Assembly (NCBI GenBank): GCA_020091685.1
Contig: CM034611.1
Coordinates: forward strand, 14,992,911-15,056,910
Direction: 5' to 3'
DNA from: Lutjanus erythropterus
Taxonomy: Eukaryota > Chordata > Actinopteri > Lutjaniformes > Lutjanidae
DNA length: 64,000 bases
Shown here: piece after piece, positions 1-11,834 of the stretch
How positions within the stretch are numbered: the first letter of the stretch is position 1
Layout: each line of letters opens with the position of its first letter
Program-made: the position numbers and the translations under genes
Notes under the pieces: model-generated
Databases searched by the model: none
What the model was told of the DNA's origin: nothing
The model's input: only the letters and a program-made list of their open reading frames with translations

Positions 1-1303
1 CCTATGTATCTCATTCAGCCATAGAGAATGGGGCTAGTGAACCGAATAGCCCCCCAACACTGGCCTCTGCCTGCACCTGCAGGCCTAACCGATGGTTGGA
101 AAGCTGGAAGGGAAAAGGGGGAAGTGAGTTTGAGATGTGAGGAGGCTTGGATCAAGTTTAAAAGTGTGCTTGGACAAAAGACAAGCATCTTGACATTATA
201 CTGTATGTGGTCTAAAATAAGAAAAACAGGTCCCTATAAAGATAATTTCTGTGTTAGATATCCACCATGGGCTTGGTGAATTCTTTGTGGTGAGGATGGG
301 GAGAAGGAGAGTGAATTGGGGTTACCAGAGAACCACTGGCCCCCCTGCCGGTCATTCAGTCATTCATAAGATGAGGCCATCTTATAGACCTCCCTCTACC
401 CTTGTTTTTCTGTTGCTGCTGTGTTCATCAGTAGAAGTGAAAGTTGAACATGGAGATTAAGAGTGGTCATGCAAAAAAAGTGGTTTCTGCCTAGAAACCT
501 TAGATGCCTTAGAAGTTTGGTTTCTAAGTGGGCAGGCCTCTGTAGATAAGACTGTAGATGCTTTCCTCACAGAAACTCAGCCTGATAACCTTTTCTGTCT
601 GCATGGATTTATGATGTTTACAGATGTGCTCAGCTTATGAAAAAGCAGTCCCTCTCTCCCAGTGGGGCAGCCATCTTTAATCCAGTAAAGAGCACAGGGA
701 TTTGGTCGCCCCTGGCCTGCCTGAAGGCCCTTTGGAAACCTCTCGGCCGTGAGAATGGGGGCTGGGGTTGGAGGTGTGGGTCGGGATGTGTGTAGCCATG
801 CAGGAGGGGCTAGGGACAGTCTTTGTGAATTTAGTTAATCTAATTTGAGCTCTTTTCCCCCCAAGGCCCTTTTTTCTCCCTCACCGCTGCCCCTGTTTCA
901 AACATCAGTCCAAGCTGGGCAAAGTTTCACGTGTCCCTGGTGAAAATGGGCTTTGTTTAATTTAATCCAATATCCTGATATTTAAACCTGAGGGGAACAG
1001 AACTGAGAGCACCCACTGAAAAACGTGGCACTTATCTCTCTGCTGTTTGTGTGTTGCAATCAAATTAAAATGGAAAGCTAATGCACATGGGAGATCTGAG
1101 CAATATCACAGTGGAACAAACATCATGCGTGGGGTCATGCTACATACAGTGATTTTTTGGACACAACAAACACTGTCGAGATTGTTTCAACATTGTTTTT
1201 TTTTTCACTTGCCCAGCCAATTTTTACTTGTGCCTGTACAAATTGTTATATATGTTAGCAGTCATCAAATAACAACATGTCAATTCTGATATTCAATCGA
1301 GGG

Positions 1304-1333
1304 CTGCAATGTCTATAAATATAGACATTGCAG
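1304..1333. repeat. Perfect 14-bp-arm palindrome (hairpin)
   Basis: The left arm CTGCAATGTCTATA is followed by AA and then its exact reverse complement TATAGACATTGCAG. The arms match at all 14 positions. It lies in AT-rich non-coding DNA with no ORF and no visible partner copy in the window. It may be the centre of an old inverted-repeat element or a cruciform-prone site; function is unknown. Confidence 0.9.
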
Positions 1334-2518
1334 TTTAATATAGTAATAAACAAAGAAAGGTGTGAAATGTCCAAATTTAAGAGGCTTAAAATAGCATTTT
1401 TCTGCCATTGTTGCATGAAAAACAAATTATAATGAATCAATTATAAAAAATAGTTTCATAGTCTAATTTGTGTTGCCACTTGTCTGCTGAAGCTACTGGC
1501 TGGTGCATTGTTGTAGTTTGACAATGAATATTTGAATTATGTAAGTACAATTACAAGAAAATTCATGCCAATTTTTTGCACATACTTATATCATAGTGGG
1601 CTTTAATGTAGTATTATAACACAGTGTGTTTTTGGTATTGTTACATCCCTGTGCTTAAGTATGTTTCTATGGACGAATAAAATGTACCATTGATTAAAGC
1701 TCAGTTGGAAATGGACAATCAAAGTCTTCATTAAGAGCTGTCTGTAAACCACTGAGTTTAACAGTGTTTATCAAATGACAACTTGAAACAGAGGCTGCTT
1801 ATAGAATGTAAATGAACCACTTAGAAGCCTTTCTTAGCTGTTTCACACCTCTGATTAACTCATTGTGATGCTGTCGGATATCAAGTGGGTATTAACTCAT
1901 TAGGGTTCACCTTTGAAGTTGCTCCCGAATATCATCAAGGTCTTGTAATCCTTTTTTAATGGATCAGTGAGTAGGACAGTGGTTCAACAAAATGATTAAT
2001 GTGACAGCCTTTCTCACCTAATGTTCCCAGTGTTTTGCATGGATGGGTTGAAATTGGTTGATTTGTTTAGGAAATGCACCCATAACGGTGTTAATGTTGA
2101 AGGGTTGATAGTGAGCTGTAGGCCTAAACGTTTGCTTTATTAGTCTGCTGCCATCTAGCCGTAAACCCCAAACCCCCCTCTTATCTTTTGCTTCTTTTCC
2201 TTTTCTTTTTCTTTCTATCTTACTCTTTTCCTTAGCTTTGTAATTTTAGTGCCTTCCCCTCTGCCCTCCTTTTTAACTTAAGGCAATAGGTGGTAAAGGG
2301 CAGGAATGCAGCCGAGGGACTGTAAGGATTTATCACACTAAGGTGTGAGGGCTGCTGCCTGTGCTTCTGTGCCTGGAGATGTAACAGTTTAGTGCCAACA
2401 GCATTCCCACTGCGGAGCCAATACAGAATTTTATTGCTTTTTTAGTTTGATTCTTGAGACCACATACTCTGTGTCTGCAGGGAGAGTGATGGGAGGAAAA
2501 GCGTCAGAGATGGGGAAT

Positions 2519-2520
<2 letters not shown>

Positions 2521-2568
<48 letters not shown>

Positions 2569-2573
2569 CGTGC
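2521..2573. repeat. (TG)n microsatellite
   Basis: About 22 uninterrupted TG units followed by a short TGCG variant run. This is the longest pure dinucleotide tract in the window and is expected to be length-polymorphic. Confidence 0.95.
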
Positions 2574-3898
2574 ACTGGGTTTTCAGTCTAAGATTTGTGT
2601 GACTGGAGCTGAGTACTGAACGTCAGTACTTTATGGCACCGGCCAAATTGCTTTACTTCACTTCTACTATTGAGTAATGAAAATTCCTTGTCATTTGATA
2701 CCTAACTTTGATACCTTAGAAGTAAATCTTCAAGTTGAGGTTTATTTTTTATGTCATAAAACTGCTTTGAGTGGAAAAAAGCCAAGGTGCTAGGAGAACA
2801 AGAGAATTTTCATGCCTTGAGTGTCTGCTAATACTGATACCTATCTGATACTGTCTTTTTCCCCTCTCAATATATTCATATTTTTGTTATTAAACTGCTT
2901 TGAGTTTGTAAAATGAGCTGAAAATTTAAAAAAAAGTATTGTAATGTGAAATTTAACTTCCATTTTATTAAAATGGATTTCATGAAATTAGTATTGAAAA
3001 AAAGTATCCTTCAGCAACCAGCCACAAAAATGTGACTGGTGACAAAATATTCTATGTAGGTCTCCCCCTGTGGCCAGCAAGTTTTATCCCCACACTGTGA
3101 ACCCACGCAAACATGTAACAGTTCCACATCCTGATTTCTTTGTGCCCCTTAGTTCAACATTTTTATACGAAAACAGCAAACTACTGATATATTGTGGCTA
3201 CTGGAGTGTGAGTTTACTAAGCTGACTCAAAGTGCTCACACAGTCTTTACAGGAGAGGCAGAAAAACATAAATCAGACTATGTAAAAAAAAAAAAAGGGC
3301 AACAAAATTTTAAGAGTTTAAGTCGCTAGAACATGACACATCTAAGATGTAATGTACTGCAGTGTGTGCTATATCATCTTTCATTGGAAACAATGACCTC
3401 AGGAAACACGATGGAACCACCATAAGTGTCAGTGTTAAAGAAGATGGTTTTCAGTTAAATTGCCTTTTCTGTATTGTTTTTAATAGAGCTGCTTTCTTTG
3501 GTCATCAATGCATTATTAAATAAATCGCCAACTATTTTGATAATTGATAAATTGTTTTTCCTTCAAGTCAGTATTTCTAATTTCAGCTTTTTTTCTGGTT
3601 TCTTTGCCCCTCTGTGACAGTACAGTGAATATTTTTGGATTGTGGACAAAACAAGAAATTTGAGGATGTCATGTAGGGCTTTAGGAAAAAGTGCTCACCA
3701 TTTTCTGACATTGTATGGACTATTTTGATCAAAGGAGAAAATAATCAACAGTTTAATTGAGAATGAAAATAATCATTACTTGCAGCCTAGTTTTTACATA
3801 GGTTTACATTTGGGCCACTAAAAATGTACTTTGCTCACTAAATTCAGGGGCTTGATGGCTTATGGGGTTTATGCTTAAAAATATTAGCATCTATCCTT

Positions 3899-3930
3899 GG
3901 TGTGTGTGTGTGTGTGTGTGTGCGCGCGCA
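3899..3930. repeat. (TG)n/(CG)n microsatellite
   Basis: A TG run passes into GCGCGCGCA, an alternating purine-pyrimidine tract of the Z-DNA-prone type. It is followed by the same 'gggttttcag' phrase that follows the tract at 2521. Confidence 0.85.
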
Positions 3931-4224
3931 CTCATGTGTGTTCGTGTGTGTGTGCATGGGGTTTTCAGCTTAAGATTTGTATGAAAACTGAGTATCATTA
4001 CCATCAAGGTAATGCAGTGCATAAGAATAGTTTATCGTCTTCTTATCTATCCCTACTTTTCCCACTTAAACATGCTCTCTCTCTCTCCACTCGCTCACTG
4101 TCTCACCCTCTCTCCCCTCCCACTCCTCCTCTTTCCACTCCTCTCACTCTCCCTGTCCCTTCCTCCTACTCTGCCTCTCAGGTTACGATGACTGGGGGTT
4201 TTCTTGCTTCCATCTCGTAGAGTG

Positions 4225-4288
4225 TCTGTGTGTGCGTGTGTGACTGCATGCGTGTGTGTGTGTGAGTGTGTGTGTGTGTGTGTGTATC
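4225..4288. repeat. Interrupted TG-rich microsatellite
   Basis: TG units are interrupted by C and A. It lies immediately 5' of the GC-richer segment proposed as an upstream promoter or exon. Confidence 0.8.
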
Positions 4289-4289
4289 T

Positions 4290-4656
4290 CCCTCAGCGCT
4301 GAGCTGTGTCCTTGTCCCTGCCTCCTGGCAGCAAGGAGCCACCCAGCAGCCGGTCTGTGATTGGGCAGGGGAGTGGGGTTCTTGACACAGCGCGGTGCTG
4401 ACTGCTCTGGGACGTGTTTCAACAGATGGTCGAGGTTAGAGTGTCATCACATCGGAGAGAGGATTAGAGGAGAGAGGTTGTCTTCCAGGAGCTGTGTGGT
4501 CCCCCCTTACTCTTCAACCCAAAATCCCCAGCACCAAGACACAAACCCCCTCTATGAGCGAAGGGAGACCCGGTGAAGAAACGCGAGAGGAAAACACAGA
4601 GAGGAATCCTAGCCTTGCCTCTCACTCGGCCAGCACTCTGCTCTCCTGCCTTTCAG
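4290..4656 (+). promoter_or_regulatory. Possible upstream promoter / non-coding exon
   Basis: This stretch is markedly GC-richer than its surroundings and carries an inverted CCAAT box (ATTGG at 4360-4364) in a CTGTGATTGGGCAGG context. It ends at CCTTTCAG followed by GTACTT, which could be a splice donor. The same bases also look like a pyrimidine-rich acceptor, so the orientation of any exon is uncertain. Mammalian SULF1 has far-upstream non-coding exons, which makes an alternative first exon here plausible. No conserved protein is encoded. This is inference from composition and one motif. Confidence 0.25.
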
Positions 4657-5537
4657 GTACTTAACTTTCCCAGTGTGTCCTTTTTTTTTTTTTTTCTCTG
4701 TTTTCTGCTTTTTTTCTTCAGTGCTTTTGCAGTGTCTGTGCCTGTTAGTTCAGTTGGCAGTAAATTTCTGATGCAGCACACAGTCAGGAGTTGAGAGAGT
4801 CCACAAGTGCAGTAAATCTGTGTTGCCTGTACAGCAGCTCTGTGTGCTGGACTTCATAGTTTTACCCCTGAATGACAGGAATTCCCTCCGTCGCAAATTC
4901 CTCCGTCTCAAGGGATTAGAAGGCAGCACATTCCATCATTGTCATTTTTTCCCCCCAATCCATAAGCACCCATCTGTTAATTTCTAGTTTCCTGAAGGCA
5001 GGAGATTTAAAAGTGAAAGGAAGCTACTGAGGATTTTAAAAAGCTTGCTGTCACTTAAAAAAGTTGCTGCTGCATAATGAGCTGTGTCAGTGAGGGTATC
5101 CTATGAGTAATAAAAGGAACTAAAAAATATGTTTGTATTTTATTCTGCTTGTATCATTTTCTTATTTTATTATAGAAACTTTAGTGAAGATGAATTCTTT
5201 CCTTATTAATTCTGCCAGGTCTTTTAGGAGGAAATTAAAGCTCAATTTTTCTACATTCCCTGAAGTCAGTGTGGCATTTAACATTCCCTCACTTCAGCCC
5301 TGATAAGTTTTTTCATAAATCTTATTCAGAGTGCACCTCTGGCGGATCGTGTCAGTATACGCTAAATGGATGAGCTGCTGAAGAGCGCTTTCCGGACAAA
5401 CTGTCAGAGCTAAGTAGAGAGGCAGAGACTCACAGATTGTACACCTCACTTCAGCTATTTAACTCAAGTCAAGTGAGAAGGGAAACTTGCCAGTGGAGTG
5501 GGAATATGATGTATAGTATTTATACCTAGCTCCGGGC

Positions 5538-5540
<3 letters not shown>

Positions 5541-5573
<33 letters not shown>

Positions 5574-5592
5574 TCTGTGTGTGTGTGTGTCT
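5541..5592. repeat. (TG)n microsatellite
   Basis: TG units with one TCTC interruption, in non-coding DNA. Confidence 0.9.
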
Positions 5593-5916
5593 GTGAGGTG
5601 TTTGCAAATGGAGATTGTGCAGCTGTGAAAGGCTGCGTGGACAGCAGCAGCAGGGCTCAGAGGAGAGGAGGTTGTATGGGTGAAAGCTGCTGTTGTGTGA
5701 ATTTGTGTTTACCTTGGTAAACCAGCCGTAGCTACACTTCCTGCTTGTTACTTGAAGTATTTAACACAACCACCAATAGGTTGTGATGACTGCTGCTTTA
5801 AGCCCAGTGGAGATGTTGGTATAAAATTTGGTTGTGTGAGGAGATCAATTAGAGAGACACTTAAAAGTCTTTTGAGACATTTTAGACACTGGTACAGCCA
5901 GAACTTCAATAACAAT

Positions 5917-6254
5917 CTAGGGCTGCAACTAATGATGGTTTAGGTTATCGATTAATCTGTGGATTATTTTCACATTAAATCTATAAAATGTGGAAAAAAA
6001 TAATTTTCCAATTTACCAGAGCCTAAAGTTTTGTCTTCAGATTGCTTTGTTTGTGCAACCAACAGTCCAAAACCCAAATATTCTTCATATGCTATCATAA
6101 ATAATAAAGAAAAGCTGTTAATCCTCATATTTAAAAAAAAAAACACTGGAACCAGCAAGTGTTTGACATACTGAAATTATTGAAAATTATTTGAAAAATT
6201 ATCGAAGTTGTTGGCAATCAGTTTAAATCAGTCAACCAGTCGTTGAAGCTCTGC
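5917..6254. mobile_element. Fish TIR element (GGGCTGCAAC type MITE)
   Basis: The left end reads CTAGGGCTGCAACTAATGA and continues with ATCGATTAATCTG; the right end contains TCAGTCAACCAGTCGTTGAAG, a partial reverse complement of the left. This terminal phrase is very common in teleost genomes as a non-autonomous DNA element of a few hundred bases. There is no coding capacity. A truncated left end of the same kind (CTAGGGCTACAACTAACAAG) is at 11713. Confidence 0.75.
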
Positions 6255-6979
6255 AAGACGTATTGAGTAAAGTGTGTGTGTTTTTCTGTATTAACCAGAG
6301 AAAGAGACTGTGTCTGAATGCTAAAAAAATCGAAATGCTGTCATTGAAGACATTACTACTTTCAAACTTCTCTCAAAATCAATTTTCATACTTCTGTTCA
6401 GCTTGGATTTGGCCAAATGATGTGATAGTAAAGTCCGTTTGAAGGACTAAGTGTGTAACTTGTATTGGTTCAGTGTGTTCACCTAGCGTGCCAGTCCTCA
6501 AAAACTAGAGAACTTATCCTTCTGAGCTAGTTTCTTAAATGCTGTGGTCCTTCAAAGCTGATTGCTTGTACTGGTCACAATTAGCAAAAAATATAACAGA
6601 CTGGCTTACATTTCAATACACTGGCAGTGCCCGTTTGTATTACTGAAAGAAAAAGCTGGAGAAATATAGAGAAACTTCAAACTTTAAAGTATTGACAAGA
6701 CTGATCCATAAATCTTCCCTTCACTTTAGTTTCACCCGGCAGCGCTGAGATTCAATTTCTGATTACATTTACCCAGAGCATAGCAAAGCGGCTTTGGTGC
6801 GTTTAAAAAACGCAGCGCTGACTGCCAGCTCAGAGGAGAAGAGAGATCCTTTAAACTGTTTAGCTTCACTGTGCTACAAACAAGAGCATGAGCAGCTGCT
6901 GCAAATAATTAGGTTCTGGGGGGTAGACGCTTGCCAAGACAAACGTTGTTCCAGTAGCAGCTCTGCCATCACTCGAATC

Positions 6980-7004
6980 TACTGTGTGTGTGACTGTGTG
7001 TGTG

Positions 7005-7043
<39 letters not shown>

Positions 7044-7068
7044 CTGTGTGTGTGTGTGTGTGTGTGTA
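6980..7068. repeat. Long interrupted (TG)n microsatellite
   Basis: TG tract broken several times by GACTG. Its repeat coding in all frames produces spurious VCVC and HTHT open frames on both strands. Confidence 0.95.
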
Positions 7069-7325
7069 CGTGCATGACAGTATGATGAGTGACTGAATGT
7101 AAGAGAAGAGGAAGATGTAGTATCTGTGTTTTTCTTTATTTGTACAAACTGGACTGAAAGTGTGTGTTTCTGTGTTTCTGTGTGTGTGTGTCCTTTAAAT
7201 GCCAGCCACAGTGAATCAGAGATTTCCCAGACATCTTGCGTGACTTCATACATGCCGACTGATGAGCAAGGTCAAAGGCACTCACGGCAGACAATTATTA
7301 GAAGAAAAGAAAAGGGCATTTAATT

Positions 7326-8330
7326 ATGTATTAGTTCTTTTATGCGCTTTATCTGTTGAAAGAACGGAGTTTCAGCAAATATTTTATCTTTTCCAGGGAT
7401 AGACACTGATACTTTTAAGCACCGGCCCCAGAGGCCACCAAGCTCCTAAATTTAATAAATTTTTGGAAACTTATGTAAAAACAAACTTAACTTAACACGG
7501 CCTTCCTTCACCGTGAAACTTACCCACTTTTTCCCATGAATTGTTGTAGATGTGTCATATTCTAGACTCTTAAACTTCTGCTTCCATTCACTCCTAAATT
7601 TTCATTGCTGTTTAATTTTTTCATAGTCCACCTTTTGTGTTTTGCTTTTTCTGTAAGGATCATGTTAGCAGTTTGAACAGGCTTAGTAAACCCAGAAATC
7701 AGTATCCCCGACATATCGGTAGCGAACAAAAGACGAGTTATTGTATTCAGCTATTGGTTAACGAAAATGCACAGAATTTGCAACCCCAAATGCATTAGTT
7801 CTATTATGCACTCTACCTGTTGAAAGTACTGCATTTTCTAGGGATTCTAGTATGCGTGAGCAGCAGAGTTTCAGAAAATAGTTTATTTCTACTTTACTTT
7901 TCTAGGGATAGACACTAATACTTTTAAGCACTTGCCCCACAGGCCGTCAAGCCCCTAAAGTTGGTGGCCAAACTACGTTTTTGGTGGCCTAAATGTCAAC
8001 TTGCGTTAAAATAATACAGAAGAGGCAATTTAACTCAACTTTACATGGCCTTCCTTAACTATGACACTTGAGTTTTTCTACTCCAGACAACTTTCTTTCC
8101 AATGGAAAACCAGCTAGACATTACATCAATACTGAAACTCCTGCCTCCGTCCAATTCTAAAATGTTGTTGCCGTCTCTTTTTTTCAAAGTCCGCCTTTTG
8201 CATTTCTGTTTTTTCTGTAAGGATTGTGGAAGCAGTTTGAATTGGCTTAGCAAATCCACACTTAAGAAGCCCCAGCATATTGTTAGCCAGCCAGTGATGA
8301 GTATCGTTTGATGTTTTTGCATAATGTTCA
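7326..8330. repeat. Diverged tandem duplication (two copies of about 0.5 kb)
   Basis: Copy 1 (about 7326-7790) and copy 2 (about 7791-8330) share an ordered series of phrases: 'attagttct.ttatgc.ct', 'agggatagacact.atacttttaagcac', 'ggccttcctt', 'aagtcc.ccttttg', and 'tttttctgtaaggat..tg....gcagtttgaa..ggcttag.aaa'. Both copies are in the same orientation, head to tail. They differ by many substitutions and small indels, so the duplication is old. The block lies inside an element whose end is at 8502. On the - strand both copies keep a Lys/Arg-rich phrase, which may be a decayed coding segment; I cannot name it. Confidence 0.75.
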
Positions 8331-8502
8331 GCTAAAAGCCACAAAGGAGTCAGGATATTTATTGAACTATAACATTGTGTTGGTGAAGGCTCACAAAATA
8401 GGGGTAAAACTTGGTGGCCACTAGGGGCCACCTACATAGAGTGGCCACAGAGTCACTTTTTGTGGCCATGGGCCTTCGGGCCACGGTTAATGTCAAACCC
8501 TG
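7326..8502 (-). mobile_element. Probable hAT-type element with internal duplication
   Basis: Read on the - strand, the element starts at 8502 with CAGGGTTTGACATTAACC, a terminal phrase I know from fish hAT-like elements, followed by GGCC-rich sequence with repeated GTGGCC. The other end was not found, so the limits are tentative. The tandem duplication at 7326-8330 lies within it. No intact transposase is present. Confidence 0.45.
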
Positions 8503-10206
8503 TTTTCCATTCTTTCTTTCCCCTCAACACAGACTATAAAACCTTCCCTCCCCTCTTTTTCTCTCCAATTCAGCACCATAATTTAATCTCAGCCGAGTCA
8601 GACTGTTATCACGCTGCATTGTACTCTCCCAACGTGACCCCACAATGACAGCAGTCACATTTGTGAATTCTATCATTATGAGGTTCTTTTGGTCGCAGTT
8701 AAATTGAAAGCCTCGCAGATGACTTTCAGAACACAAAGAATAGGGAAATCCTCATGGCCAGTAAAAACGCAATTGCAGTGGTGTTGAAGTGGAAGAAAAA
8801 CTTGATCTGGAACTGGAGAATCATGTGATATCCAAACTTCCATGAATATTTGTTTGATCAAATTGCACTTAATCACTTAAACTGGCCTTAAATTGAATAC
8901 ATACTATAAATTATTCAACATCTTTGCTTTGGAAGACTAGTTGGTTCCTCTGATTTTTCATCTCTCTTTGAAAGGATGATATTTAACTGTAGCATGTGTG
9001 TGTTCTCTTGTGTGCGAGCATGTTAAGAAAAGATTTCCTAAACCACCCTCTCCTCCGGCACTTGTTTATCTCTTCAGTTTAATGATAGTGTTCCTCATAC
9101 TAGCCTGATTGCATAGTAGCGTTTGAGTAGATTGTACAGTCCTATCACTGCAAATGACCAGTATTTGAACAGTGAGCATTTGGCATGCTTTTATTTATGT
9201 GGGATCAAGAAAGGCTATCTTTAGATGAGTCAGACACTTTCTTTCTCAGTTCCTTTGTTGTCCTTACTGATCAAACATTTCCATGGAGGATGGAGGTTCC
9301 ATGCACATGTCCTTGACTTTTGAGGACATATCTCCAGGGAAATGTACCATGCATGGGCCTATCTGAATGCACAAAGACATACTGCATAGATCTATTTTTG
9401 GGGGTAGTGGGTCACTCACAATAGCACCCCCATGTGTTTGTTCAGCCTCTCATTTGAGCAGTAAAGGTCAGGTCATGCAAACATCACATTCAGCTCATCA
9501 TTGGTAGGAATGTCTCCGATCTAGTACTTGCACGTGTTAAAGAGAGCAGCAAACCGGACATATATTTGGTGCTTTGCTTTTTTGTGTCTGGCATTGTTCC
9601 CCTTGTCTTTGTCCTGAGATTCTGCCCTGGCGACTAGTTGGAAAGGGAAGATGTGTTTTGTGAAGAAAAGGTTGTGCAAAGTTCTCGGTAGATAGTTCAT
9701 CTATGCAACAGCCGGGAATGACCCCTGACCAGGTCCTTGTAATTTTGGCCTGAGAATGAATAGAGAAAGAGAAGATGCGGGATTGCTGGTAGGCTTTATT
9801 CATTAATGTGCACTTTTAGCCATTGAGTGAGAGAAAGAGGATTTTAATGCTTTTTCTGTGATGTCCGGAGCTGCTTTTGTTCAAATGTCACTGCACATAG
9901 ATGCAGCATGGGCTTAAGAGGGAGAAAGAGAAAGCTGGGTCAAGAGAGACACAGAGGGGGAAGTGGACCAGGGGTGAAGTAGAGGAGGCCAAGATAAGAG
10001 AAGGGAGGTGTGAACATGTGATAAAGAGGGGAAGAAAGTAGCGAAGCGGACGGAAAGATCCAATGATCTTGTCCCGATCAGGGGCTTGATCTTTTGCACG
10101 CGTTCTTGGTTGTCATCTGCACGTGCGCGCTTTTGAAACACATGGACACAAACATAATCTTCTTGTGACACAAGCATGTACAAAAGAGAAACATAGGAAA
10201 ACGTGT

Positions 10207-10249
<43 letters not shown>

Positions 10250-10251
10250 CA
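10207..10251. repeat. (CA)n microsatellite
   Basis: CA tract with a single AAAC interruption, in non-coding DNA. Confidence 0.9.
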
Positions 10252-11712
10252 CTATCCACAAGCTTACCCCCTCCGTCCTCCACCCCCCAGAGGGCTGCAC
10301 TGTCCCTGCTTTGTCATCTCTACTTGTCCAATAATCCCCTCCCCAGGGAGAAGCAATCTGTTTTAGATTTGAAAGAGAAAGGGCCCTGCCTGTATCACGT
10401 ACAATTAAGCAGCCGTCAGAATGCGTCGGCGTAAGTTTGGAGGGAGAAGTGCTGCCACTGGGGGGTTGTCCCTTTCATCCGCCGCCGTTCCAGAATGGAG
10501 ATAATGGGGTAGGAGGGTTGGAGGGACGGGAGTGGGATTGGGGTGGGGGGCAGAAGGAATGAATACATTTCCTCACCCCTCCATCCCACTCCACAGCTCA
10601 ACTAATAGAAGCCAGCATGCGTTTGTTTCAGCTCTTCTGCTCCCTTTCTTCCCTTCTCCCCTGGAGCGGGCAAACACATTCAGCCTCTGCCAGCACTCCC
10701 CTCCTCTGCCCGTGTGCGCCTGTGTGTGTGCGTGCACAAACACTTGAGATGTGTGGACTTGGCCATGTGCTACTGGTAGCCTCTGGTCCTATTTGTCCGA
10801 CTTTGCTGTGTAGATGCAGGATGGCTGGTTATTTGAACAGTTGTAGTATTAAAGGTTGAGCAACTTTGTTTATACTGACAAGGTCCAGTGTTGCATGACA
10901 CACATTATCTTTGCTTCGCTCTCCTTGAATTGCCCCGCGGCAAGTTCAACTGAGTTTGGCTGGTGTCTCTTGAACATGTTGGGATGATGTGTTGCCTGCA
11001 TTCCTTCAACTTTGGCTCAAATGTAAAGGAATGGCAGCTTTTGGAGGGGTAAGCTTCCTCTTTTATGCTTTGTAAGCTCATTAGTCTCTCAGTAGATATC
11101 GTATTTTAGATATTTTACAGCACACTAAGATCTGGATCTTTTGCCAAGCAGGATAAAGTTAATTAAATTACAAATGACGTTACTGCATGCTTTGGAAAGC
11201 CACATACTGAGCCAGAGGCAATGGAAAGGAGAGCTCCCCTGTGTACAAATTACAGGTTACGTGTCTGTCTGTGTTCAAGTCTGACTGATTCTCACTCGGC
11301 TGTTGCACTGAATGACTAGTGCCTTTAGTGACTAACGCACACAGAGTATATGATATCCACATCCACACACGCACATATGCCCACAGGACAGGGTGAAGTG
11401 CTGAGCAGGCACAGGTGCAATCGGACAAATGCGTTTTTATGAGTGGTATCATGTTGGTGTGTCACAGCCGTGCAGTTTGTTTATGGCGTCCAGGGTCACG
11501 CAGGCTGGTTCTCATGGTCTATGTTTGTCTACGGTTCCCGGAGAATATGCCTACACATGTTTCACATTTTAGGGGTGTTTAGTTTCATGCGCCAGCAGCA
11601 GCACTCCACTAAAACAAGGGTTTGCTGATTGAGCTGCTATCACCTCACCTTGAGGAATCTACCTTTTGTTTTCTCTTTTTATTGATTACCACTTAGAATT
11701 GATTTGGTTTGT

Positions 11713-11785
11713 GCTAGGGCTACAACTAACAAGTATTTGCGTCATTGATTAATATGCGGATTATTTTCACAAAGGCAAATAATGT
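11713..11785. mobile_element. Truncated GGGCTGCAAC-type TIR element
   Basis: Carries the left end CTAGGGCTACAACTAACAAG and the ATTGATTAAT..GGATTATTTTCAC phrase also seen at 5917-5972, but stops after about 70 bases. It sits about 50 bases before the hAT relic at 11835, which may have disrupted it. Confidence 0.6.
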
Positions 11786-11834
11786 CCAAAGTCTTAGATG
11801 ACATCTTGTCGTATATCACTATATCAGTATTTAT

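Larger units (their letters stand above)
1..4289. other. Upstream non-coding region, no gene seen
   Basis: I see no exon with a recognisable protein here. The open frames are short, lack homology I can recognise, and mostly start in unique AT-rich or T-rich sequence. The stretch holds a long (TG)n tract near 2521, another near 3900, a perfect 30-nt palindrome at 1304-1333, and a terminal motif reading ATTGTTACATCCCT near 1637-1651 that resembles the end of a hAT-type element. Two TG-rich blocks (2521-2640 and 3899-4000) are each followed by a similar 'ggttttcag...taagatttgt' phrase, which suggests a small duplicated repeat. Confidence 0.6.

Noticed and set aside
6866..7253. Frames with HTHTHT or VCVCVC repeats
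   Set aside because: Translation of a (TG)n microsatellite.
9914..10434. 128- and 103-codon frames around the CA tract
   Set aside because: Microsatellite plus CT-rich sequence; no recognised domain and no splice structure.
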